NCBI GenBank assembly: GCA_012862575.1
Contig: BLSF01000044.1
Span: 300,065-364,064 of the forward strand
Length of the DNA stretch: 64,000 nt
Direction: 5' to 3'
DNA from: Parietichytrium sp. I65-24A
Taxonomy: Eukaryota > Sar > Bigyra > Thraustochytrida > Thraustochytriidae
Shown here: piece by piece, positions 32,167 to 41,572 of the stretch
Position numbering within the stretch: the first letter of the stretch is position 1
Layout: each line of letters starts with the position of its first letter
Notes under the pieces: generated by a model
The model's input: the letters and a program-made list of their open reading frames with translations, nothing else
Databases searched by the model: none
What the model was told of the DNA's origin: nothing
Program-made: the position numbers and the translations under genes

Positions 32167-34897
32167 ATGGCGCAGTTTCGAGCGCGGCGGGATCCCCTCG
32201 CGGACCCGAGCCTGGGCCTAGTGTGCGCGGATGGGAGCATACTGGAGACGAGTGGGAAGACCAGCGGACCACTGCGTGTGGCGGGTACGCGCGGACAGGT
32301 TCTGGAGGTGACGTTCGTGCGCGAGGACGTGGCGCGCGTGGTGCACGTTTGGGAACAGGGAGCGCGCAGCAGTCCCAGCCGCACTTGGACGGTCGCGGAC
32401 GCAGAGGAAATGCCGCCGGGGACAGCGGGATGGGACCGAGCGGATACTTTGGCCAGGCTGCGCGAGGTGCCGGAAGTGGACGTGGTCGTCCGCCAGGGAG
32501 ATATGGGTCAAAGGTACCAAGTGGGGACTAGCAAGTTGAGTGCTCGGTTGGGGGGCAGCAGCAGCGAAGCGACGCCGTTCAGGATCGAGTGGTTCGCCGG
32601 GGACGAAGGCGCCGCGGACGCTGCGGAGAGTTTTGCGAGTGATGCACTGATCGGTGCGTATGCATACGAGGAAGGCGGCGGGGCCGTGCATCGCATGCAG
32701 AGGCGACCCAAGGAAGAGAGCTACTACGGCTTGGGCGAGGTCAGCGGCTCTCTGAACCGCGCGGGGCGTCGTTTCAAGATGGCTTGCCAGGATGCCATGG
32801 GGTACGACGCTGAGCGCTCGGATCCGCTGTATAAACACTTTCCATTTTACATTACCTACAACTCCAAGCACAAGCTAGCATACGGGATCCTTTACGACCA
32901 GCTTTGCGGCGGGTCAGTCGATCTTGGCATGGAAATCTCGGCGTTTCGAGGGTCCTTCAGAACGTACACAGCGGACTCCGGGTTTATTGACTACTACCTT
33001 ATACTTGGCCCTACGATTCCCGAGGTTGTCGAAAAGCTCGGGAGACTTATCGGCCGTCCGGCCGTCCCACCCGGTTGGGCTCTTGGGTACGTGGCGTCAA
33101 CAATGACTTATGCCGATGCTCCAAACGCCCAAGATCGGCTCGAGGCCTTCCCCAAACTGTTGCAAGAGCACTCCATGCACTGTGACGGGTTTTATTTGAG
33201 CTCCGGGTATAGCATGGACAACGATGGGAACCGCAACGTGTTTACGTGGAATCGCGACCGCGTGCCGAGCCCTGAAAAGATGCTGGCCACTTTTCACGAG
33301 CACAACCTTCGAGTCATCGCCAACGTGAAACCTTGGCTCTTGAAAGCTCACCCCAAATACGAGGAGATGAAAAGGTTGGGCGGTTTCTTTCACGAAAGCT
33401 CGGGCGATCACGAGGACGTGGTAGGCTGGTTTTGGAAGGGTGGACCAGGAACCTTTGCTCCAGGCTCTTACTTGGATTTTACAAATCCAGCCACGTTCGA
33501 GTGGTGGAAATCTCAGCTCGTGGAAAACCTCCTTGTACAGGGAGTAGACGCCGTGTGGAACGACAATAACGAATTCGAAATCGACGATTCCAGTGCCCTT
33601 TGCTATTTTGGAGACAAACCAATTGGTCTGTTGGGTCGGTCTTTACAGACACTGCTGATGGCCAAGTCTTCTTATGAGGCACTACTGAAGGCACGACCGG
33701 ACCGCCGTCCACTCGTCGTGTCCCGGTCCGGCTGCATGGGCGTCCAGCGTTTCGCTGCCCAAACTTGGTCTGGAGACAATACCACTTCATTCCACACATT
33801 AAAGTGGAACATCCCGATGAGCCTTGGTCTAGGTCTTTGTGGGTGGGTCGGCAACGGGGCAGACATTGGCGGCTTCACTGGGGACGCGGTGACACCGGAG
33901 CTTTTTGTGCGGTGGATCCAGTTGGGAATTTTCATGCCTCGATTCAGCATCCACAGCTCAAGTTGGAAGCGGTCTGCTCGAAAAAGTTCTACCGAGGCGG
34001 AGGAAGAAGAAGATGATGACGAGGACGCGTACAATCTGGATTGCACAAACGAGCCTTGGATGTTTCCCGACCGCGAAGACCTGGTGCGGTCTTTGCTGAA
34101 AGTTCGTCTGATGTTCCGGCCTCTTCTGCTCTCCCTTCATTTGGAAGCACGAATCAGCAGCTTCCCTGTCGTACGTTTTTTTTTTCTTTTTTCTTTTTGT
34201 GTTGCTGATCTACTTGGCTCTTTACCTTGGGAACAGATTTGTGACAACTAACTTCCTGTGACCGGCTGCATGCTAAAAGATGCGCCCTCTGGTTTTCCAC
34301 TTTGCGGACGATATAAATCCACGCTCCCGCGAGGAGTCCTTCGAATTCTCTCTTGGCCAAGACTTGCTCGTGGCCGCCGTTCTCGAGGCTGACCAGATCG
34401 AGCGGCAAGTATACTTTCCTGGAAACAATGGCGAAGCGGTGCAGATGTGGTGCGACCTTGAGACTGGGGCGTGGTACGAGGGTGGGACAGAGGCAACCGT
34501 ATCTGCTCAGATTGACGGAAGACGATACGGATCGCCCCTCTTTCTGCGGAACAACTCTGGAATTGTGTTGCTAGGCGACGACTTGCAACCCACGAGCAGG
34601 CAAGTCATCCTCGCGAGCCGACCAAGTAGCTCGTCGGAAGTCAGTGTGGTCTGGTTTGAGGACCCGACCCCTGGCCAGGAAGGTCGGCTTGAGACACCCG
34701 AAGACATGGTCACTGTCCAGCTTGACGCAGTTGCGAATGAGACGGAGGTGCGCATCACGCACTTTGACGCCGTACTGCACAACCATGCCATCCCATTCAA
34801 GCAAATTCTAGTCAGGCTCTGTCCTGGAGATTCTCGAAAAGTCGTGATCGACGAAGGCGTTGTCAAACTTAAGGACGTACTCGTCTTGGTCAAGTAG
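32167..34897 (+). CDS. glycoside hydrolase family 31 alpha-glycosidase (2 exons)
   Basis: Retaining alpha-glucosidase/xylosidase family enzyme. Exon 1 is 32167-34170 and exon 2 is 34280-34897; the 109-bp phase-0 GT-AG intron has a CTAAC branch-like sequence. 873 residues. Visible motifs are the catalytic nucleophile region VWNDNNE (Asp466; the family consensus is WxDMNE), the acid/base region WSGDNTTS (Asp537), GADIGGF and, across the intron, SFPV-MRPLVF, matching the family's MRPL segment before the C-terminal beta domain. No signal peptide, so probably cytosolic, unlike ER glucosidase II. The sequence style (NDNNE, WFWKGGPG, YSMDNDGNRNVF) reminds me of bacterial GH31 enzymes, so lateral origin is possible, not shown. 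Exact substrate unknown. Confidence 0.9.
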
Positions 34898-35063
34898 AGA
34901 TCGACTGTGATCAGCGTGACCTGTTTCGCTGAGGGAAGATGAAGTGGAATACTAATGAACAGATGTGTAACATACTTACAGAGGCCGTAACCGCGCAATG
35001 CCTGAGGCATGCATTTCATTCATGTTTTGTAAACAAATAGAACGCACACACACACACACATTT

Positions 35064-35615
35064 TCAGTCCCTCTTTCGACTCGACGGGACACCTGCGTCA
35101 AACAAGAAAGAGTAGATCCAGTGCCAAATTACGCCTGCCACGAGGCCGACCGCCGCGCCAACTACGACCTGATCGGTGGAATGGTACTCCAAGTACACCC
35201 TCGAAAAGCAGACAAACGCCGCCAGTATTGCAAAGAACGCGGGTAGCGCCCAGCCGTACGGCATGCGAGGCGCCGACCCCCTTGCAGCATACATCGTCAA
35301 GAACGCCGCCGTGAAGAGCACAAACTGGCTATGGTTGCTCGGCATGCCATACAGCCCAAAGTGCACCAAATGCGCTTTGCCCTGTGGCCTGGGCATCTTG
35401 AGAACGTGCTTTAGCACCACGTTGGCGGCCACGTTGCCCAGCTGTCCCACGAAGACAAACACCAGCCGCGCGGGAAATCTGTGAGCCACCAGCAGCGTCA
35501 CATACGAAACCACCATGAAGATCGGCGCCAGCGTGCACGCAGCTAGCGCAAGCCCCACCACATCGCCTTTCGCGTGATGCACCAGCGTCAGCGTGAACGG
35601 CACCAGCTCCTCCAT
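35064..35615 (-). CDS. DOLPP1: dolichyl-diphosphatase (PAP2 family)
   Basis: ER membrane lipid phosphatase that recycles dolichyl diphosphate after N-glycosylation. 183 residues from the ATG at 35615. It has the three-part PAP2 signature: KHVLKMPRP (K-x6-RP), GMPSNHSQF (PSxH type as in DOLPP1) and SRVYLEYHSTDQV (SR-x5-H-x3-D). Hydrophobic segments near 20-45, 50-70, 100-120, 128-148 and 155-175 fit a multi-span topology. A long frame upstream lacks a better ATG. It is convergent with the GH31 gene (166-bp gap). Confidence 0.92.
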   Translation of the reverse strand: MEELVPFTLTLVHHAKGDVVGLALAACTLAPIFMVVSYVTLLVAHRFPARLVFVFVGQLGNVAANVVLKHVLKMPRPQGKAHLVHFGLYGMPSNHSQFVLFTAAFLTMYAARGSAPRMPYGWALPAFFAILAAFVCFSRVYLEYHSTDQVVVGAAVGLVAGVIWHWIYSFLFDAGVPSSRKRD

Positions 35616-36175
35616 CCTCTCCTGCCTAGTTCCTGCTTTCCTTCCTCTCTCGACCCCTTCTCCGATACTGCGCTCCACTACGCTGCGGCATCAAACCGGA
35701 AGTTTACTTTTCACTGGAACCTCAGTGTACGTACGCCGAGGGGTGCGCGGACATGCACATGCATATGCACAGTTCCCCACACCTGCCTTCCCACAGTAGC
35801 AGCTACTCTAGTCTAGCTACTAGTAGATCTGGCTAGGCTAGAGCTACTCTAGAGAGAACCGTTTAGGTTAGGTTACTCACTGTCAGTCTCAGGCTGTCCT
35901 CCCTTCCAAACAAACAAACAAAAAGTTAAAAAGTTGCTCCTTTTTGTTGTTCCCACAAAGAGCTGTTCGTTCTGTTCCTCCAGTTCTCGCGTAGTGCCGT
36001 AGTGCACTACCCTCATCGGTAGACGTTGTGTTAACCCCCGAGGAAGTGCCTGTCGTTTGATACTGTAAACAATAGAACTTTGGTTGAGAGGGAACAAACC
36101 GTTCCCCTCTCACAGCATCTCACAGCGCGATGTTCGCACGGTCGCGGACACTGTGGCACTGAGAGCGCCCCCAGA
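35616..36175. promoter_or_regulatory. divergent interval DOLPP1 / presenilin
   Basis: Starts at 35615 (-) and 36176 (+) face away from each other. Contains a CTAG-rich string (35811-35856: CTAGTCTAGCTACTAGTAGA and similar). No gene seen. Confidence 0.45.
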
Positions 36176-37387
36176 ATGCTGGACTCCGGGGCGCCGCCGT
36201 CCTCGCGCGGGCCCTCTCAGGAACCGGCGGAAGAGCCTGCTCAAGAACCGGCCCAAGAACCCGGCGGCACGCGGCGTCGGCTGCAGTGGGTTCCCGGCGC
36301 CGGGTCCGCGCAGCAGCGCGAGCTGTTCTCGCGCGCGAACTGCCTTACCGCGCCGGTAGCGCTTTCACTAGCCCTGGCGGCGCTCATGTCCGCGGCGCTG
36401 GGCATGCGCGCGGAAGGGTCCGCGCCACTGTTCTGCGGGTGCTGGGACGCGCTGGACGCAAGAGCTCGGTGGGTCGCGGCGCTGCGCACGGCGGCGCTCG
36501 CCTTGGCGGCGGTGACGGTGCTGGCGGCGGCGTTCGCGGCGGCGTACGCGCTGAGGATGCGCGCGGCGCTGTGCGCGGGAGCAGCGGGGGTCCTCGCGGC
36601 GGCCGTCGGTGGTCCGGGGTTCTTGACCTCGGCGGCGTTGCTGAAACGCGCGGGAGCCAACGCGGACGTGGTGTCGCTGGCGTTGCTGTGGTGGAATGTG
36701 GCTGCTGTGCTCGCGCTGTGCGCGGTGTTTAGAGCCGAGCTTCACCTGGACGATGAGTGCGGCGTGAACGCTGGCAGTGGTAATGGGGATACTGTTGTGA
36801 ACGACAGCATCAACGACATCAACAACAACAACAACAATAGTAACAATAGCAACAACCGCGCAGCGAGGCGAGTGTGGTGGACGGGCTCGCGCGGGCGGCG
36901 GCTAGGCAACGCGGGGGTGGTGGCCGCGGGCGCCGGGCTGGCGTGGCCGCTGGTTGCAATGCCAGAAGCAGCGTTCTGGCTTTTTGCGGCGATGGCAGCG
37001 GTCTGGGACGCGTGGGCGGTCCTAGCGCCTGGCGGGCCGCTGGGGTACATCATGAGGCTCGAGCAGGAGCGCCGATGGATGGGGAACGCGCTGGAGCTTC
37101 CGGGCGGCATGGTGTACCTGGGGCAGCTTTATTCGCTCGGGCTCATGGACCTCGTGTTCTATGCAGTCGTCGTTGGCAGGGCGGCGATGGTGGGTTGGTG
37201 CTGCGCCTTGAGCTGCTTTGTGACCATATTGACCGGAGTGTATGTGACGGTCCTTGTCACGCCCGAAAACGCAACTATTCCGGCCCTTCCGATCACAATG
37301 GCAATGGGTGTCTTGGTGTACTTTGGGACCAAGTTCTCATTACAATCTTTCGTAGCGGACATGGCGTTCAATTTTGTGTCCATATGA
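36176..37387 (+). CDS. presenilin-like intramembrane aspartyl protease, divergent
   Basis: Catalytic subunit type of gamma-secretase, an intramembrane protease of the ER/Golgi. First ATG 36176, 403 residues, single exon, GC-rich. Nine hydrophobic segments are visible. The sixth contains VWDAWAVLAPGGPL, matching the presenilin YDLVAVLCPKGPL region (catalytic Asp278). The seventh contains SLGLMDLVFYAVVVG, matching GLGDFIFY (catalytic Asp325). IPALPIT carries the conserved PAL motif (369-371), followed by VLVYFGT. The N-terminus is Pro/Glu-rich and an Asn-rich loop lies between spans 4 and 5. Oddities: Trp replaces Tyr before the first Asp, the GxGD motif reads GLMD, and the loop between spans 6 and 7 is very short. 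Signal peptide peptidase is less likely because of the WDAWAVLAPGGPL context. Confidence 0.88.
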   Translation: MLDSGAPPSSRGPSQEPAEEPAQEPAQEPGGTRRRLQWVPGAGSAQQRELFSRANCLTAPVALSLALAALMSAALGMRAEGSAPLFCGCWDALDARARWVAALRTAALALAAVTVLAAAFAAAYALRMRAALCAGAAGVLAAAVGGPGFLTSAALLKRAGANADVVSLALLWWNVAAVLALCAVFRAELHLDDECGVNAGSGNGDTVVNDSINDINNNNNNSNNSNNRAARRVWWTGSRGRRLGNAGVVAAGAGLAWPLVAMPEAAFWLFAAMAAVWDAWAVLAPGGPLGYIMRLEQERRWMGNALELPGGMVYLGQLYSLGLMDLVFYAVVVGRAAMVGWCCALSCFVTILTGVYVTVLVTPENATIPALPITMAMGVLVYFGTKFSLQSFVADMAFNFVSI

Positions 37388-37795
37388 TGAGAATTGTCAT
37401 CTTTCATGCAAATGTTTGTAACCTGTACGGCGTATCGCGTGCAACAAATTTGTGTAACTCGCGTGGAAAAAAGGAAAGAGGGAATAGCAATGCGAAAGGC
37501 AATTATTACAGTGATCAACAACATGCTCCCTGTTTGTAAAATCTTAAAAAACAGTGGACAGATCAGATTGAACGAAAGAAATCTATTTGAAGCTCGACTG
37601 TTTAATTTTGCCGGGTTGCTGAATGAATATTCCAACCCAACCTCCCTTTCTTTCTCGCAGATGATTTTGAGAAGCAAAGCGAGCAATAAGAGATTCACAA
37701 ATGTCGCGCCATATGTACTTACAAAGGGCCGGCTCACTGGTTCCTCAGGTGATGGCAAGATGAAAATGTTGCATACATGATGATGATGTCTCCTT
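37388..37795. other. convergent 3' interval, nothing recognised
   Basis: A 408-bp gap between the presenilin and IMP4 3' ends. The frame 37394-37780 + has no domain. Confidence 0.5.
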
Positions 37796-38689
37796 CTACT
37801 CCGTGAGCACACGGCGCTTCTTAGCCGTGTTGGTATAAGTATGTCTGATCCACTCTGTCTCTGCATTGCTGTCATCCACCGTGCCCAGGCGAATCTGGTA
37901 GAGCTGCATCTCAAAACGAGGCCCCACTTCGCTTAGCTCGACGTCTTCCTTTCTCGTCGTGTTTTGCTCTCCTTTCTCTTTCTTGAAAACATGGTGACGG
38001 AAAGAGATAAAGTCGTTGTCGTTGGCAAACGTCATCACGCGCTTTGTGTCTGGCTTTGGAACAGGGAAGAGGTATCGCAAGATATTTTTCACGCGCTCTC
38101 CGAGTGGGGAGCTGAAGTTGTTGAACACCAAGTGTGGATACGCTTCTGACATGGTTCCAACGTTCTCGATGTCGTGGCGCATGACAGCATTTGACAACGA
38201 GAAGGTGGCTGTTGGCCCGTACGGCAGATGGCACACTTGCATCGAGTCCGGCTCACCGCGATGCTCGTGCAGGATCACAATATCTGTGAAATCATTATTC
38301 CTGCACGCATCCACAAGCTCGGACAACTTATAATTACCGCGATTCACTCTCTGCGCGTTAGGAAACATCAGTTTCACCTCCTTGGCGAACATTTTCAGCC
38401 GCGAAGACGGATCCGAGCTCGTTGTCACGCACACTTTGGGGTCCCGCACTCCAGCATTTGCGTACTCGTCGTCGATGTGCGTTTTCTGCTTGAGCGTAAA
38501 CTCATCCTCCTTGTCCAGCTTGTCCTTCAGCTCCCTGGACTCTGCCCTCAGCTCTGTGGGAATCGGCTTGCCCGCCTCGAGCGCAGCCTTAATCTTGCGC
38601 TTCTTCTCATACTCCTCCTTCTCGCGCCCTTCCAGCTGCTTCCGGTACAAGTACTCCTTGCGCAACCGCACGTGCCTGCGCATCGACAT
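37796..38689 (-). CDS. IMP4: U3 snoRNP protein IMP4 (Brix domain)
   Basis: Component of the small-subunit processome that helps U3 snoRNA pair with pre-rRNA in the nucleolus. 297 residues, single exon, ATG at 38689 (a second ATG two codons on). The N-terminal basic helix (RLRKEYLYRKQLE), IPTELR, DDEY, KVCVTTSSDPSSRLKMFAKE, LHEHRGEP, HLPYGPTATF, NVGTMSEAYPHL, ILRYLFPVPK and the GPRFEMQLYQIRLGT Brix core all align in order with animal and yeast IMP4. The C-terminal HTYTNTAKKR is also conserved. Confidence 0.97.
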   Translation of the reverse strand: MSMRRHVRLRKEYLYRKQLEGREKEEYEKKRKIKAALEAGKPIPTELRAESRELKDKLDKEDEFTLKQKTHIDDEYANAGVRDPKVCVTTSSDPSSRLKMFAKEVKLMFPNAQRVNRGNYKLSELVDACRNNDFTDIVILHEHRGEPDSMQVCHLPYGPTATFSLSNAVMRHDIENVGTMSEAYPHLVFNNFSSPLGERVKNILRYLFPVPKPDTKRVMTFANDNDFISFRHHVFKKEKGEQNTTRKEDVELSEVGPRFEMQLYQIRLGTVDDSNAETEWIRHTYTNTAKKRRVLTE

Positions 38690-39461
38690 TTTTCTATCTT
38701 GCTTCTACCCCTCGCAGTATTAGTGCGACTATGACCTACACGTCTGCGCAGACACGTGTGTGTGTCTTTGTATGTGTATATTTGTATGTGTGTGTGTGCG
38801 CGGACACGTCGGTTACTTCGGTTACTTGCCCCTCTGTCTTTTCTCTCTCTCTCTCTCTTTTTCTCTCTCTCTTTGCCACACTTGCACTTGACTGGTTTTG
38901 CCATGCTTACTGCCGATAGTACTCCTCTGCTACTGTGTAGCTGAATCGATAACAGCTGCTACTGGTGACGTCAGGATGGCGTCAGATCAGCGAAACGTAA
39001 TTGACGTCACAGCTTTGACTCCCCATTACAGTTATTAGTGAATATATTTCAATAGACTCGCATGCAGAACCCTAATTCATTATACGCCCTATTTAGTCGA
39101 ATACATAGCACAGGGAAGAGATACACGTGCTAATGGTTCACACCGCACTGCACTAGCCCCGAACACTACCGAGTATTCTTAATATCCGCTAGTGCGTTGT
39201 GTCCCAAGCGAAACGAAATGAAACACAAGTTATCACAAGTTGATGAAACAGATGAAACGAAACAAACGAAACAAACGAAACAAACGAAACGCACTCTCCT
39301 ACTACTTAACTTTACCCCTTCTTTCTACCAGCGCGTACACGGCGACATACGCGCCGTGGCGAAAGTTCCCCTCCCTCCCTCCATTCCTTCCTCCCACTGC
39401 TGTGCAATAAGAAGGGAACGCTTAGAAGAGAGGAAGAGGAAGAGGAGGATTCAGAGTAAAG
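38690..39461. promoter_or_regulatory. divergent interval IMP4 / lectin protein, microsatellites
   Basis: Contains GTGTGT/TATGTG and CT runs (38755-38872) near the IMP4 start and a GAAACAAAC repeat (39257-39290). No gene seen. Confidence 0.5.
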
Positions 39462-41312
39462 ATGTGGGCCAAGGTGGCTGTGGTGTGGGCAGCTGTGGGG
39501 CTGGGGAACCTCGCGTACGTCGCGTACGGTCGCGAGAGGTTCAATTACCCCAACTTTCAGAACCGTCCGCGGCTGAATTTGAACGGGGACGCTTTGAGCG
39601 ACATAGGGGAGCTGGTGCTGACCAAGCCGCAGAAGAATCAGGCCGGCGCAGTGTGGTTCGACAGCGCAGTGGAGGTGGAAGGCGGGTTCATCTCGACGTT
39701 TTCGTTCTCGATCAAAGATGTGGAGAATGAAGGTGGCGAGGGTTTTGCGTTCGTGCTGCAAAGCGCAGGGCCGTACTCGATAGGCGGAGCAGGCAGCGGA
39801 ATCGGGTACGACGGACTGGGGTCCGGGCTGGCGATCGAGTTTGACGCAGTGTCGAATTCGGACCTATCAGACCCGCCCAAACCGCACGTGTCGCTCCATA
39901 GCGGGCTCTCCGGGGCGCAGCTCACCAGCAAAGAGTCGACGGGAGACCAGTGGTACGCCGTTGTGCCCGATTTGGTTACCTACGATGAGAATCTCGATCA
40001 CGCGATTTTCGAGATCAGGCACATCACCGTAGAGTACAGGGAGGACGGCAAACTTTTTGTCAAAGAGTCGCATACGAACAAGGACAAGAAGTTCGTGGTC
40101 AAGGACCTGATTTATGGCGCAGATGTCGGCCCAATCACAGGGAAATATCACGTTGGGTTTACGGCAACTACCGGAGAGTCGTTCGCGAGGTATGCTATTC
40201 ACAGTTGGTCTTTCAAGTCCACGTCCGGGAGCGACGAAGGAGGGGAGCACCACAGATGCTCAGACGGGTTTAATGGCCCCTCGTGCTCCCTCACTAATGA
40301 AGCCGCTGAGCAAGAGTGTCCTCGCCTAGCGTCATGCAATGTCTGCGTGGAGGACGTGTACAATTGCGCTTGGTGCGCCTCATCTGACGGGGGCAAATGT
40401 GTTGTTGGAGTCGCAGAGAACCTCAAGCAATGTGCATCGTTCTCGCTGGAACCATTGTCTTGCTCTGCCGGCCTCTCGCGCATCTGGCTCTATCTCCTCG
40501 GGTTGTCGTTTGTGATCGTTTTTGCTTTCGGATACATACTCTATCGCCTTTTGCCTGTGCGACAAAGCTTTAGAGCAATCTCTCTTCTCGTCGCATTTGT
40601 TGGGGGTGCACTCTCAGGCATGTTAATCTCTTTCGTCATCTCTGCATCACTTGTGGAGATTTCCGAGACATCGTTCTTCGGCATCTCGTACGGAATATTT
40701 TTCCTCATCCAATTCGTTCTCATCGGAGCACACATCGTTAAACACGAGGTGCCGAACCGCGGCTTTCTGGATAGCCACGTCGTCCTCTTGCTGTTCTGTG
40801 ACCTTGGTGCCCTTTTGTCCGCGATTGCGTGTTTAATCCTTGACCGTCGTCTCATTCATTGGTTGCCTGAAGGTCCAAAGATCATGTTTTACACGATTCT
40901 TGGTGCATCGCTAAACTTTTGCCTCGTGTTCTCCCTCGCGGAAATGTGGGGCGAAATATACACCAGGTGCACCGGGGACACGCAGACTTTTGGCGGCACC
41001 ATTGCCTCGAGTCTCGAGAGGGATAAGGAGGTGCGCAGATCGACAATCATGGCCTCTCAAGCCCGGGTTGCTCTGCTCGCCGCCGCCTCCGTTCTATCAG
41101 GAATGTTCTTTGGCTTCATGTTTGGAACCTTGCGAATTGAAGAGGAGAGTATGTACAGGGTTGCATTGGCTTTGCAGCAAGAAGCTGCTTATACCTACCC
41201 TGTAGGAGCAGTGCTTGGTGGCATTTCGGCCATGTTGTATCAGATGATTCAACTTCCCCTGGCTTCTGATGAGCAGATTGACAGGATTCTGCACGGTGGG
41301 GATGATCTGTAA
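39462..41312 (+). CDS. L-type lectin domain / PSI / seven-span membrane protein
   Basis: 616 residues, single exon, good signal peptide (1-22). Residues about 24-255 form an L-type (legume-like) lectin domain, with FDSAVEVEGGFISTFSFSI, GEGFAFVLQ, GSGLAIEFD and a late YHVGFTATTGES strand. A Cys-rich part follows, with CSDGFNGPSC (266-275, EGF-like) and a PSI/plexin-like module, CPRLASCNVC...NCAWC...GKC (about 286-324). The last 280 residues contain about seven hydrophobic helices (about 340-365, 370-395, 405-430, 440-465, 475-500, 525-550, 575-600). Such a carbohydrate-binding ectodomain on a polytopic membrane domain suggests a receptor or sorting protein at the surface or in the secretory pathway. 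I do not recognise the membrane domain family. It is convergent with the C2/EF-hand gene (260-bp gap). Confidence 0.88.
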   Translation: MWAKVAVVWAAVGLGNLAYVAYGRERFNYPNFQNRPRLNLNGDALSDIGELVLTKPQKNQAGAVWFDSAVEVEGGFISTFSFSIKDVENEGGEGFAFVLQSAGPYSIGGAGSGIGYDGLGSGLAIEFDAVSNSDLSDPPKPHVSLHSGLSGAQLTSKESTGDQWYAVVPDLVTYDENLDHAIFEIRHITVEYREDGKLFVKESHTNKDKKFVVKDLIYGADVGPITGKYHVGFTATTGESFARYAIHSWSFKSTSGSDEGGEHHRCSDGFNGPSCSLTNEAAEQECPRLASCNVCVEDVYNCAWCASSDGGKCVVGVAENLKQCASFSLEPLSCSAGLSRIWLYLLGLSFVIVFAFGYILYRLLPVRQSFRAISLLVAFVGGALSGMLISFVISASLVEISETSFFGISYGIFFLIQFVLIGAHIVKHEVPNRGFLDSHVVLLLFCDLGALLSAIACLILDRRLIHWLPEGPKIMFYTILGASLNFCLVFSLAEMWGEIYTRCTGDTQTFGGTIASSLERDKEVRRSTIMASQARVALLAAASVLSGMFFGFMFGTLRIEEESMYRVALALQQEAAYTYPVGAVLGGISAMLYQMIQLPLASDEQIDRILHGGDDL

Positions 41313-41572
41313 GCAACAGAGGAGGGGAAAAAAATCCAGTCCCAGAGGGCAAAAGACGGGGGGAAAGGAGAAGAGAAGAAAAGAGAAAGGCTTTTCCAAT
41401 AGTATCGGAAAACGTTTGTAGTACAGCTGCGAGGTTTTAAATTTTATCACTTTCAAACTCAGATTCCACTGGCTACTAGCAAAGTTTTTGTTCACAGTCC
41501 ACACCGAGTCTGGAAGCGTTCTAGAAAACATATGGTCTGATGACATCTTGTGGGTATCTCGAACTTTTCCAA

